Below, piece after piece: positions 14,177 to 21,018 of a stretch of 30,990 nucleotides of DNA. The DNA is from JAKAGE01 sp035541415 (GTDB taxonomy: Bacteria; Patescibacteriota; Minisyncoccia; UBA6257; 2-01-FULL-56-20). The notes below the pieces were generated by a model. The model saw nothing but the letters and a program-made list of their open reading frames with translations, did no database searches and was not told the origin of the DNA. Numbering within the stretch: the first letter of the stretch is position 1; every line of letters starts with the position of its first letter. The translations under genes were made by a program, and so were the position numbers. The DNA lies in the NCBI GenBank assembly GCA_035541415.1, contig DATKNI010000038.1, positions 1-30,990 of the forward strand, given 5' to 3'.

Positions 14177-16384
14177 TTATCCGTTGTTCGGTGGCGCACT
14201 TGGAGCATTCGGGAACGACCCTGAGTTTACATTACTTTGGCTTGTGAGAATCGAGGGATTATACGAAACCCAATTTTGCACGCCGGCCTCCCAATCTTTA
14301 TATTGCGGATCGATATTCGGATTCGAGGGAACTGGTCCGGCTGGATTATCTTTTGAGATGTAGTACAGCGTGGAATGGATTTGCCCGTCAATCAGATATT
14401 GGCCGGCAAGAATCGGTTTTGGCTCGGACGGCGGATCGGGTGGGATAAACGTGGAGTTCGGAACCAGCGGCAACACTTTATTCAGAAAATCGCTCCACAT
14501 CGGAACGGCGGCCAAGATACTCGAACCCTGGCGCTTCATCGGGGTATTGTCGTTATTGCCCGCCCAGACGCCCACGACGAGCGATGGCGTGTATCCCATG
14601 GCCCACGCGTCGCGATAGTCGTTTGAGGTGCCGGTTTTGAGGGCAACGTCATAGCCGGGGAAAACCGTGAGATTCTGGCTTGCCTGGAAGAGCGGCGCGC
14701 GCGCAGAAGGATCGGAGAGGACGGCGTTTATGAGGCGCACTGACTGTGCGTCGGCGACCGTGCTTGTTGAATCCTGGTACTCTTCAAGCGTGTTGCCGCT
14801 TGCGTCCTGGACGGAAAGGATCATCGATTGATTGTGCTTCACGCCCTCCTGCGAAAGCACCGAATAAGCCTCGGTGAGGTCAACGAGGTGTACGGCGCCG
14901 CCGCCCAAGACGAGCGACAAACCGTATTGGTTTGGATCGGCAAGCGTTGTCACGCCGAAATTCTTGATGTTATCAATGGCGCGCTGTTCGCCGACGAGAT
15001 ACAGCATCTGTACGGCGGTGATGTTCACGGATTGGGCGAGGGCGTCGCGTGCGGTCATCGGCCCGGTGAACGTTCCTTCAAAGTTCTGCGGGTGGTAACA
15101 GCCTTTCGTGCTCGAAGCTAGGAAGTTCGGAATCGATGGGCATGAAGGATCCGTGCTGAACTCCGTTGGCACGTTATAGAGGATGGTGTCCGGCGTGTAT
15201 CCTTCCTCGAACCCCGTCATGTAGACGAATGGCTTGAGCGACGATCCCGGCTGGCGCAAGCCTTGCGTCGCAACGTCGAAGTTCCCGGAATTTTTTACGT
15301 CGAAGTAGTCCACGGAACCCACAAGCGCGAGGATTTGTCCGGTCGTTGGGTCTTGGGCAACCAAGGCGGCATTATTCGAATCGTAAAGCTGTTTGTCGCG
15401 CGCAACGCCCGCCGTGACGGCCGCTTCGGCCGCCTGCTGCATGTCCCAGTTGAGCGTTGTGATCACCTTGAGGCCGCCGCGGTCAACCATGTTCTCGCCA
15501 TATTTTTGATAGAGATATTGTTCCACGGCCATCACGAAATGCGGGGCACGGATGCCGCCGCCGATGCCGCTTTCGGATTGCGGATTAAACGTGAGTTTAT
15601 AAGCAAGAGCATCGTTCAATTGCTGCTTGGTGATTTTTCCAGCCGAATACATCTTGTTGAGCGTGAAGTGCTGGCGTGCGATCAATTCATCGGTGTGGGA
15701 GCCCCACGGGGAATAGTAGGAGGGCGCTTGCGGAAGCGAAGCGAGAAGCGCCGCTTGGGCAAGGTTGATTTGGGTGACGGGTACGCCGAAGTACGCCTCG
15801 CTTGCAGTTTCGACGCCTGAAATATTCGGGCCATAAGGCACTTCGTTTAGATAAAGGTCGAGGATTTGATCCTTTGAATAATAATTATTGAGTTTTACCG
15901 CAAGGACGAACTCCTTGAGTTTGCGGGAAAGCGTTTGGTCGAGCGTGAGGAACGCGGTGCGCGCAAGTTGCTGGGTGATCGTCGATCCGCCCTGAAGGCC
16001 GCTGTGCGGGTTTGTGATGTCGTGCAAAACGGAACGGACGATGCCGCGCCAATCGAACGCCGGCTCGCTATAAAAATTTTCATCTTCAAGCTCGACGGTC
16101 GCGTCTTTGAGGGTTTGTGGGATTTGGTCAAATGAAACGATCGTGCGGTTCGGTCCGCCGCTTGAGATTTGGTAGAGCAGGGTTTGGCCCGTGCGATCAT
16201 AAATCTTTGTTGATTGGCTGATTTGCTGGCTCGATATTTCCTGGAGCGACGGCGTCGTTCCTGCAAAATAGAGGATCGTCAAGAGGAAAACGCCAATAAG
16301 GCCGCCAATCGCGATGCCGGCAATAGTAAAGATCCGCCCCCAGGGACCAGGCTTTTTATCGGGTTTTTTGTAGGAAAACGGCAT
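14177..16384 (-). CDS. Class A penicillin-binding protein (PBP1A type)
   Basis: From ATG 16384 the product is 735 residues; a TTG three codons upstream (16393) is the alternative. A cytoplasmic Lys/Pro-rich start is followed by one membrane anchor (~17-41). The glycosyltransferase domain shows ELEDENFY (catalytic Glu ~100), the GGSTITQQLART motif and the NNYYSKDQILDLYLNEVPYG region. The transpeptidase domain shows SSLKP (SxxK), SVN (SxN) and KTGTS (KTG). It polymerises and crosslinks peptidoglycan outside the membrane. In glycosyltransferase motif 1 the usual HxG after EDxxF reads EPA. The C-terminal tail (~80 residues) is Pro/Asn/Ser-rich and may be flexible. It is transcribed leftward toward dnaN, separated by a terminator. 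Confidence 0.93.
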   Translation of the reverse strand: MPFSYKKPDKKPGPWGRIFTIAGIAIGGLIGVFLLTILYFAGTTPSLQEISSQQISQSTKIYDRTGQTLLYQISSGGPNRTIVSFDQIPQTLKDATVELEDENFYSEPAFDWRGIVRSVLHDITNPHSGLQGGSTITQQLARTAFLTLDQTLSRKLKEFVLAVKLNNYYSKDQILDLYLNEVPYGPNISGVETASEAYFGVPVTQINLAQAALLASLPQAPSYYSPWGSHTDELIARQHFTLNKMYSAGKITKQQLNDALAYKLTFNPQSESGIGGGIRAPHFVMAVEQYLYQKYGENMVDRGGLKVITTLNWDMQQAAEAAVTAGVARDKQLYDSNNAALVAQDPTTGQILALVGSVDYFDVKNSGNFDVATQGLRQPGSSLKPFVYMTGFEEGYTPDTILYNVPTEFSTDPSCPSIPNFLASSTKGCYHPQNFEGTFTGPMTARDALAQSVNITAVQMLYLVGEQRAIDNIKNFGVTTLADPNQYGLSLVLGGGAVHLVDLTEAYSVLSQEGVKHNQSMILSVQDASGNTLEEYQDSTSTVADAQSVRLINAVLSDPSARAPLFQASQNLTVFPGYDVALKTGTSNDYRDAWAMGYTPSLVVGVWAGNNDNTPMKRQGSSILAAVPMWSDFLNKVLPLVPNSTFIPPDPPSEPKPILAGQYLIDGQIHSTLYYISKDNPAGPVPSNPNIDPQYKDWEAGVQNWVSYNPSILTSQSNVNSGSFPNAPSAPPNNG

Positions 16385-16422
16385 AAGCGCCAAACTTCAT
16401 TTTACTACAGAATACATACGAC

Positions 16423-16452
16423 AAAAAACTCCGCATAGTTGCGGAGTTTTTT
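16423..16452. terminator. Bidirectional terminator downstream of the small acidic gene
   Basis: ACTCCGCA (16428-16435) pairs with TGCGGAGT (16440-16447) around TAGT, with six A-T pairs possible at its base. On the minus strand it ends the 16469-16642 transcript and separates it from the PBP gene. Confidence 0.85.
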
Positions 16453-16468
16453 GCTTGAGAAACGGCAG

Positions 16469-16642
16469 TTATTCTTCGAGGACCTCGGCGTCGTCATCCC
16501 CGTCATCAGAGCCCAATGCGAGATCCTCGTCATCATCGTCATCATCGTCGAGCGTCTCCGGATCGTCGATGCCGGTATCCTCTTCGTCTTCGTCGCTCAA
16601 TCCCCGAAAGGCGAGCGTGAGTTTGAATAATTCAGTGGACAT
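16469..16642 (-). CDS. Small Asp/Glu-rich hypothetical protein
   Basis: The 57-residue product starts MSTELFKLTLAFRGL and then becomes almost wholly acidic, with a run of seven Asp near residue 32 and Asp/Glu in about half of the last 40 positions. No family is recognised. The length, the strong promoter at 16680-16707 and the dedicated terminator show that this is a real single-gene unit and not a chance open frame. The amphipathic first 15 residues could bind a partner while the tail acts as a polyanion or nucleic-acid mimic; the similar Asp/Glu tail of the RNA polymerase delta subunit is one precedent, but no homology is claimed. A hairpin sits just before the ATG. Confidence 0.7.
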   Translation of the reverse strand: MSTELFKLTLAFRGLSDEDEEDTGIDDPETLDDDDDDDEDLALGSDDGDDDAEVLEE

Positions 16643-16646
16643 GGTT

Positions 16647-16660
16647 GTCGTGCTTACGAC
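16647..16660 (-). promoter_or_regulatory. Leader hairpin next to the start codon of the acidic gene
   Basis: GTCGT and ACGAC pair around a four-base loop, ending four nt before the ATG at 16642. The predicted leader is only ~31 nt, so the hairpin takes up much of it and could affect translation initiation. Confidence 0.4.
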
Positions 16661-16679
16661 CTTTCTAATTTTTAGAATC

Positions 16680-16707
16680 AGTATAAGAAAGTATGATGCG
16701 GTGTCAA
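16680..16707 (-). promoter_or_regulatory. Strong sigma-70-type promoter of the acidic gene
   Basis: On the minus strand a perfect TTGACA (16702-16707) is followed after 16 nt by TATACT (16680-16685). The predicted start is near 16673. It is one of the best promoter matches seen in the window. Confidence 0.75.
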
Positions 16708-16718
16708 TCGCCGCGCCA

Positions 16719-16727
16719 TGTGGATAA
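16719..16727 (-). other. Perfect DnaA box away from the origin
   Basis: The minus strand reads TTATCCACA, the full consensus. It lies between ruvC and the acidic gene, just upstream of that gene's -35. One such exact match in 31 kb could occur by chance (about 0.24 expected at even composition). Confidence 0.35.
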
Positions 16728-16731
16728 GTTT

Positions 16732-17205
16732 TTACGGCGCCGCCCGCTCGTTTGCGGCAATGATGGCGAGCGCGAGGGCGTCGCTTGCGTCGTCAATCAC
16801 CGAAAGCTCCGGTTTTTTGACGATGAGGCGGACCATTTTGAGCACCGCCTGCTTGTCGGCCGAGCCGTAGCCGGTAACGCCGGCTTTGACCTCATTCGGC
16901 GCATATTCGCGGATGCGGATGCCGTGCTCCTGCGCCGCAAGGAGGATCACGCCGCGCGCCTGGGCCACGGCAAGCGCCGTTTTTTGGTTCTTTGAGAAAT
17001 ATAATTTCTCAACGGCGAAAACGTCGGGCTTGTGCTTTGCGATGAGCGCGTCGAGTGACCGCTTGATCTCGAGAAGCGCGCCCGGATCGTCCGAGCTCGC
17101 GATCGGCAGGACGCCGGCCTCAACAAAGATCGCCTCGTGCCGTTCCTGGAGGATGACGCCGAATCCAACCCGCCTGGTTCCTGGATCAATGCCGAGTGCG
17201 ATCAT
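16732..17205 (-). CDS. ruvC: Holliday junction resolvase RuvC
   Basis: The 157-residue product has the RuvC fold and acidic active site: GIDPGTRRVGFG with Asp7, Glu66 in VFAVEKLYF, and Asp139 and Asp142 in the DDASDALALA helix. The length fits the family (150-175). As a dimer it cuts four-way DNA junctions in concert with RuvAB. The yebC gene lies 33 nt upstream on the same strand, a common pairing. A TATAGT hexamer (17213-17218, minus strand) seven nt before the ATG suggests its own leaderless transcript. ruvB and ruvA are elsewhere in the window, at 19783 and 27477. Confidence 0.95.
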   Translation of the reverse strand: MIALGIDPGTRRVGFGVILQERHEAIFVEAGVLPIASSDDPGALLEIKRSLDALIAKHKPDVFAVEKLYFSKNQKTALAVAQARGVILLAAQEHGIRIREYAPNEVKAGVTGYGSADKQAVLKMVRLIVKKPELSVIDDASDALALAIIAANERAAP

Positions 17206-17212
17206 AAGTAAT

Positions 17213-17218
17213 ACTATA
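17213..17218 (-). promoter_or_regulatory. ruvC -10 element
   Basis: On the minus strand TATAGT ends seven nt before the ruvC ATG (17205), within the 33-nt yebC-ruvC gap. The predicted start is next to the start codon. Confidence 0.4.
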
Positions 17219-17238
17219 TTCCCAAGATTAAATTTCCA

Positions 17239-17766
17239 TTAAAAATTGGCGTTCGTATAAACGTCCTGGACGTCATCGTTGTCTTCGAGGGCTTCGAGGA
17301 GTTTTATGAGCTGGGATTTTTCGTTTTCCGGCAGATCCTGCGGGAATTTTGCCTTCCATCCATCGGCAGTTTTCTCAAATGCCCACTGCACGCTGCCCGA
17401 TTCGGCCCATTTGCCATTCTGTTCTTTGAGGATCAGCTTGATCTCCTGCACGGTGCGGTTGCGGCTGTCGCTCAGCGCCTCGATCATGATCGCCGCGCCG
17501 CCCGGGCCGTATGCCTCAAAGAGAAGCTCGTCGAGATTGCCTTCTTCGGAAGCTTTCTTAATGGCGCGCTCGATCGTGTCGGCCGGAACCGATGCTTCCC
17601 GGGCTTTTGCGACGGCGGTGCGGAGGCGGGGATTGAAATCCGGATTGGTCTCCGTTTTTGCCGCCGCCGAGATCGCCTTCAAAAGCTTGGAAAAGATCTT
17701 CCCCCGCTTCTTGTCGGTGATTTCTTTCTTATGCTTTATGCCCGCCCAATGGGAATGCCCTGACAT
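17239..17766 (-). CDS. Short YebC/PmpR-family (TACO1-like) protein
   Basis: The N-terminus MSGHSHWAGIKHKKEITDKKRGKIFSKL and the DTIERAIKKA and EAYGPGGAAIMIEALSDSRNRT segments are diagnostic of YebC. The product is 175 residues, against ~240-250 usually. The family's middle and end run through ~95 residues after the NGSVQWAFEK-type strand; here the EKSQLIKLLEALEDNDDVQDVYTN segment follows after only about 20, so most of one C-terminal subdomain is missing. The ends of the fold are kept, which suggests a clean internal reduction, not a truncation. YebC proteins act as DNA-binding regulators or, as shown more recently for the family, as ribosome-associated factors helping at polyproline stretches. 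The start is set by MSGHSHW; a TATAAT lies six nt upstream. Confidence 0.9.
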   Translation of the reverse strand: MSGHSHWAGIKHKKEITDKKRGKIFSKLLKAISAAAKTETNPDFNPRLRTAVAKAREASVPADTIERAIKKASEEGNLDELLFEAYGPGGAAIMIEALSDSRNRTVQEIKLILKEQNGKWAESGSVQWAFEKTADGWKAKFPQDLPENEKSQLIKLLEALEDNDDVQDVYTNANF

Positions 17767-17772
17767 GTTCGC

Positions 17773-17778
17773 ATTATA
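17773..17778 (-). promoter_or_regulatory. yebC -10 element, leaderless start predicted
   Basis: On the minus strand a perfect TATAAT ends six nt before ATG 17766, placing the start on the A of ATG. There is no good -35; a TG dinucleotide sits directly upstream. Confidence 0.6.
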
Positions 17779-17829
17779 CATCAAAATCGTTCCCGTGGAG
17801 CAGGGGGAAATAAAACATTTTTCATGAGG

Positions 17830-17835
17830 TACAAT
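17830..17835 (+). promoter_or_regulatory. pilB -10 element
   Basis: TACAAT ends seven nt before ATG 17843. The AAGGA in between is only two nt from the ATG, too close for normal Shine-Dalgarno use, which favours a leaderless start. Confidence 0.4.
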
Positions 17836-17842
17836 TAAGGAT

Positions 17843-19522
17843 ATGCACGACTTGCAGCCGAACGAACTTCAAGATCGGCTTAAAAAACTGCACCGGGACG
17901 GCGAGGAACGGGCGGCGGAGCGGCTGGCCCAGCGCCTCGGCCTTTCGTATGCGGATCTGTCCAAAGCACCCATTTCACTCGACGCCGTCCGCGTCATTCC
18001 GGAAGCCACGGCTCGCGACGCAAAGGCGATCGGCATCGAGATCAAGGCCAACCGGCTTGCCGTCGGCGCCGTGAATCCGGAGCTGCCCGCAACGAAAAAA
18101 CTCGCGAGCGATCTCGCCGCCCAGAAATACGATGTGAAAATGGTCGTGATTTCGCCGGCGAGCCTCGATTCGGCGTGGCATTTCTATCAGTTCATTAAAC
18201 CGGAAGCCGAAGTGATCACGGGAACGGTAAAGATCACAAAAGAGCGCATCGACGACCTTCGCAAGCGCCTCACGACGATTGAAGCCGTGAGTAAAGAGAT
18301 CGCGGCGAACGACATCAAGAAGCTCCAACCCGAGCCGCTCATCGAGATCATCCTTGCCGGCGCCATGGCGATGCGGGCATCCGATATCCATACCGAAGCG
18401 GGCGAGAAGATGGCAAAGATCCGGTTCCGCATCGACGGCTTGCTCCACGATATTTTTGACGAGATTCCTCCTGACCGATATCAGACGTTCGTTTCGCGCA
18501 TCAAATTGTTTTCCGGCATGAAGCTCAACATCCGCGACATTGCGCAGGATGGCCGCTTTACGATTGCGATCGGGGATAAGGAAATCGAAATGCGCGTTTC
18601 GGTGATCCCGGCCGAATTCGGCGAGACGATCGTCATGCGCATTCTCGACCCGGCGGCGACCATGGTCGGCCTCAAAGATTTGGGCTTGCGCCCCGACAGC
18701 ATGGAACTCGTGCGGAAAGAGCTCGCGCGCCCGAACGGCCTCATTCTGAACACCGGTCCCACGGGATCCGGCAAAACAACGACGCTCTACGCGTTCCTGC
18801 GCAGCATCAATAATCCCGAAATCAAAATCATCACGCTCGAAGACCCAATCGAATATCGCATTGAAGGAATCGAGCAGACGCAAGTTGCCGAAAAAGCCGG
18901 CTACACGTTTGCAAACGGTTTGCGTGCGATCGTCCGCCAAGATCCCGACGTGATTCTCGTGGGCGAAGTGCGCGACCTCGAAACGGCAGACATCGCCATG
19001 CAAGCGGCGCTCACGGGCCACCTCGTGCTCTCGACGCTCCACACGAACGACGCCGTGGGCGCTGTGCCGCGCCTCATCAATCTTGGCGTGAAAGCCGTGA
19101 GTATCGGTCCGGCTTTAACGCTCGTCATCGCCCAGCGCCTCGTTCGCATTCTCTGCAAGGAGTGCAAGAAAAAAATAACGCCTGATGCGGCGCTTGCGGG
19201 AAAGATTAAAAAATTTGTTGATGCGCTGCCCGCCGCGGTGGACAAAAAACCGTATCAGGCGTACGACATGTATGAGGCCGTTGGATGCCCGAAGTGCAAT
19301 GGACTGGGCTACAAAGGCCGCGTGGGCATCTTCGAATTCTTACAGGGAGGCCCCGGTCTTGAACAGACTATTTTAAAAGAGGCATCTGAAGTCGCATTGC
19401 GTCAAGTTGCGGAAAACCAGGAAATGGTTACCATGCAAGAAGACGGCATATTGAAAGTAATCGCCGGCGTGACTACGTTCAGCGAAGTGGAAAGCGTGAC
19501 CGGCGAAATCCAGTGGAAATAA
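17843..19522 (+). CDS. pilB: Type IV pilus assembly ATPase PilB/GspE family
   Basis: The 559-residue protein has an N-terminal MshEN-like domain (~1-120), then the N2 domain with SDIHTEAGEKMAKIRFRIDG. The ATPase core follows: Walker A GPTGSGKTTT (~305-314), the Asp box (ITLEDPIEYRIEGIEQTQV), Walker B (PDVILVGEVRDLETA) and the His box (LVLSTLHTNDA). Two CxxC pairs (CKEC and CPKC) mark the zinc-binding region that separates extension ATPases (PilB) from retraction ATPases (PilT). It would drive type IV pilus or pseudopilus assembly from the cytoplasm. No pilC, pilD, pilT or type IV pilin gene is adjacent, so its partners must lie elsewhere. A structured RNA candidate follows 11 nt after the stop. 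Confidence 0.92.
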   Translation: MHDLQPNELQDRLKKLHRDGEERAAERLAQRLGLSYADLSKAPISLDAVRVIPEATARDAKAIGIEIKANRLAVGAVNPELPATKKLASDLAAQKYDVKMVVISPASLDSAWHFYQFIKPEAEVITGTVKITKERIDDLRKRLTTIEAVSKEIAANDIKKLQPEPLIEIILAGAMAMRASDIHTEAGEKMAKIRFRIDGLLHDIFDEIPPDRYQTFVSRIKLFSGMKLNIRDIAQDGRFTIAIGDKEIEMRVSVIPAEFGETIVMRILDPAATMVGLKDLGLRPDSMELVRKELARPNGLILNTGPTGSGKTTTLYAFLRSINNPEIKIITLEDPIEYRIEGIEQTQVAEKAGYTFANGLRAIVRQDPDVILVGEVRDLETADIAMQAALTGHLVLSTLHTNDAVGAVPRLINLGVKAVSIGPALTLVIAQRLVRILCKECKKKITPDAALAGKIKKFVDALPAAVDKKPYQAYDMYEAVGCPKCNGLGYKGRVGIFEFLQGGPGLEQTILKEASEVALRQVAENQEMVTMQEDGILKVIAGVTTFSEVESVTGEIQWK

Positions 19523-19533
19523 CTGGACGGAGA

Positions 19534-19700
19534 GAGTAGTTAATTTAAATCTGGGGGCAATTCCTCGTGAAAGGATTAAAAACCCTTTTATCGAAAGATA
19601 AAAGGGACTAGAATTACTCAAAGGATAGAACCAGCCGGAACCGGTTCGTCCTGAAAGATTTAGAAATAATTCCCGCCCCCAGGTTTAAATCAGCTACTTA
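19534..19700 (+). ncRNA. Candidate structured non-coding RNA between pilB and ruvB
   Basis: Positions 19536-19558 pair with 19675-19697 in a 23-bp helix with one A-C mismatch and two G-U pairs, capped by GGGGGC/GCCCCC. After a CCC bulge, four more A-T pairs (19559-19562 with 19668-19671) are possible as an alternative to H1's base. Inside lie H1, TCCT/AGGA (19562-19565 with 19572-19575); H2, a perfect 10-bp stem (19583-19592 with 19597-19606) with a GAAA tetraloop; and H3, GAACC/GGTTC (19628-19632 with 19643-19647) extended by GGA/TCC. AAAGGAT occurs twice (19570 and 19620). There is no open frame, and I see no tmRNA tRNA-like ends, RNase P core, SRP tetraloop domain or common riboswitch core. 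It could be a free RNA, a 6S-like RNA, or a cis element in the ruvB leader. Strand is uncertain but follows both neighbours. Confidence 0.6.
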
Positions 19701-19709
19701 CGGGCATAT

Positions 19710-19729
19710 GATAGCATGCCATTGCTATC
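19710..19729 (+). promoter_or_regulatory. Inverted repeat upstream of ruvB
   Basis: GATAGC (19710-19715) and GCTATC (19724-19729) form a six-bp inverted repeat with an eight-nt loop. It overlaps the possible ruvB -35, so it could be an operator, or the 3' hairpin of the preceding RNA. No strong T run follows. Confidence 0.35.
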
Positions 19730-19748
19730 TTGTCAAGTTCGGTATACT
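19722..19748 (+). promoter_or_regulatory. Putative ruvB promoter
   Basis: TTGCTA (19722-19727) and TATACT (19743-19748) are separated by 15 nt, shorter than ideal. The predicted start near 19755 gives a leader of about 28 nt. Confidence 0.35.
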
Positions 19749-19782
19749 AGGGGGGGAATAGGCCTGCAATAAGGCATTTTGT

Positions 19783-20820
19783 ATGAAAAAATCCCCAGCA
19801 AATTCAACAGGTGACGATGCGAATATCGACATTACCCTGCGCCCAACAGCGTGGGATGACTACGTTGGCCAGGAGAAAATAAAAGGGAACATCAAGGTTA
19901 TTTTGGATGCCGCCAAAAAACGCGGCGAAGCTGCGGACCATTTGCTGTTTTCCGGCCCTGCGGGACTCGGCAAGACCACGCTTGCGTATCTTGTTGCGCA
20001 CGAGCTTGGCGTTCCGGTGCGCACGACGTCCGGCCCAGCGCTCGAGAAGACGGGCGACATCGCCGCGATTCTCACCAATTTGAATCCCGGCGAAATTTTA
20101 TTCATCGACGAAGCGCATCGCGTGAATCCGATGATCGAAGAAGTTTTGTACCCCGCGATGGAAGCGCGCAAGCTGCATCTCGTGGTGGGCAAGGGCCCGT
20201 CGGCGCGCACACTCTCACTCGACCTGCCGCCGTTCACGCTCATTGCCGCAACGACGCGCGAGAATTTGCTCTCAACGCCGTTGCGCTCGCGCTTTGGCGC
20301 GACGCTCCGCTTGAATTATTACGACATCGAAGATATTAAAAAAATCGTAAGCCGCTCGGCAAAAATTTTGGGCGTGCACGCCACGCCGGAAGCCGTGCAG
20401 ATTTTGGCGGGCGCTGCACGCGGCACGCCGCGCGTTGCGAACCGCCTGCTTCGTCGCGCCCGCGATTTTGCCGAAGTGCACGGCGCCGCTCGCGTAAGCA
20501 GTGAATCCGGTGGAGCGTCAATCGTTGCAATCGATCGCGATGCCGCTTTGAAAACGTTGGAAATGCTCGAAATCGACGAAGCCGGCCTCGAACCGCAGGA
20601 CCGCCGGCTCCTTATGACGATCATCGAGAAATTTCATGGCGGCCCCGTCGGCATCAACACGCTTGCCGCCGCGCTCTCGGAAGATAAAGGCGTGATCGAA
20701 GATATTTATGAACCATTTTTGATGACGCTCGGATTCTTGCAGCGTTCATCCGCCGGCCGCATTGTTTTGCCGGCCGCGTATAAGCACTTGAAGATCCGCG
20801 ACGAAGGGGAGTTGCTGTAA
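19783..20820 (+). CDS. ruvB: Holliday junction branch migration helicase RuvB
   Basis: The 345-residue protein matches RuvB throughout: RPTAWDDYVGQEKIKGNIKVI at the start of the AAA+ domain, Walker A GPAGLGKTTL (~57-66), Walker B ILFIDEAHRVN, sensor 1 and arginine-finger region (LIAATTRENLLSTPLRSRFG), sensor 2 (RGTPRVANRLLRRARD), and a C-terminal winged helix (GGPVGINTLAAALSEDKGVIEDIYEPFLM). Hexameric RuvB pumps DNA through the RuvA-bound junction. It is a single-gene unit, with the RNA candidate and a probable promoter upstream and a terminator just after the stop. Confidence 0.97.
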   Translation: MKKSPANSTGDDANIDITLRPTAWDDYVGQEKIKGNIKVILDAAKKRGEAADHLLFSGPAGLGKTTLAYLVAHELGVPVRTTSGPALEKTGDIAAILTNLNPGEILFIDEAHRVNPMIEEVLYPAMEARKLHLVVGKGPSARTLSLDLPPFTLIAATTRENLLSTPLRSRFGATLRLNYYDIEDIKKIVSRSAKILGVHATPEAVQILAGAARGTPRVANRLLRRARDFAEVHGAARVSSESGGASIVAIDRDAALKTLEMLEIDEAGLEPQDRRLLMTIIEKFHGGPVGINTLAAALSEDKGVIEDIYEPFLMTLGFLQRSSAGRIVLPAAYKHLKIRDEGELL

Positions 20821-20831
20821 TGACGCTGGTG

Positions 20832-20860
20832 CGCCGCGGTTCCGCTGCGGCGATTTTTTT
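20832..20860 (+). terminator. ruvB terminator
   Basis: CGCCGC (20832-20837) pairs with GCGGCG (20847-20852), followed by ATTTTTTT. It begins 12 nt after the ruvB stop and separates ruvB from the next group. Confidence 0.85.
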
Positions 20861-20895
20861 ATTTAAATTTAATATCGCCCGCGTAGGATTGAAGC

Positions 20896-21018
20896 ATGAT
20901 CGGCGCTTCTTCCGCGCAAATTATAAAAAACAAGATTATTACTCTCAAAAGCCCGGGCGTCATAGCTGCTTTTCGAAGCAAGGCGGCACAGTTGAAGTCC
21001 GGAACGTTATTTACATGA
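20896..21018 (+). CDS. Possible 40-residue leader peptide overlapping the LTD gene
   Basis: An AGGA (20885-20888) lies seven nt before ATG 20896, and the frame runs 40 codons to a TGA that overlaps the ATG of the next gene as ATGA (21015-21018). The product, starting MIGASSAQIIKNK, is basic, with no signal peptide or known motif. The overlap would suit translational coupling. Its short length and lack of a family keep confidence low; a frameshift that disconnected the LTD protein from its own N-terminus is an alternative. Confidence 0.25.
   Translation: MIGASSAQIIKNKIITLKSPGVIAAFRSKAAQLKSGTLFT

Noticed and set aside
16719..16727. Second replication origin at the perfect DnaA box
   Set aside because: There is a single box with no AT-rich unwinding tract or cluster; chance is a fair explanation.
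17975..19042. 355-codon open frame on the minus strand across pilB
   Set aside because: It is fully antisense to a gene with all PilB motifs, and its translation is His/Arg/Asp-rich with no known domain; a GC-rich coding shadow.
19534..19700. Known RNA identities (tmRNA, RNase P RNA, SRP RNA)
   Set aside because: No tRNA-like ends or CCA region, no RNase P conserved core sequences, and no SRP apical GNRA domain with its asymmetric loop were found.
20820..21014. Longer N-terminus for the LTD protein starting at the ruvB stop
   Set aside because: It would include the ruvB terminator, and the translation is charged with no signal peptide.
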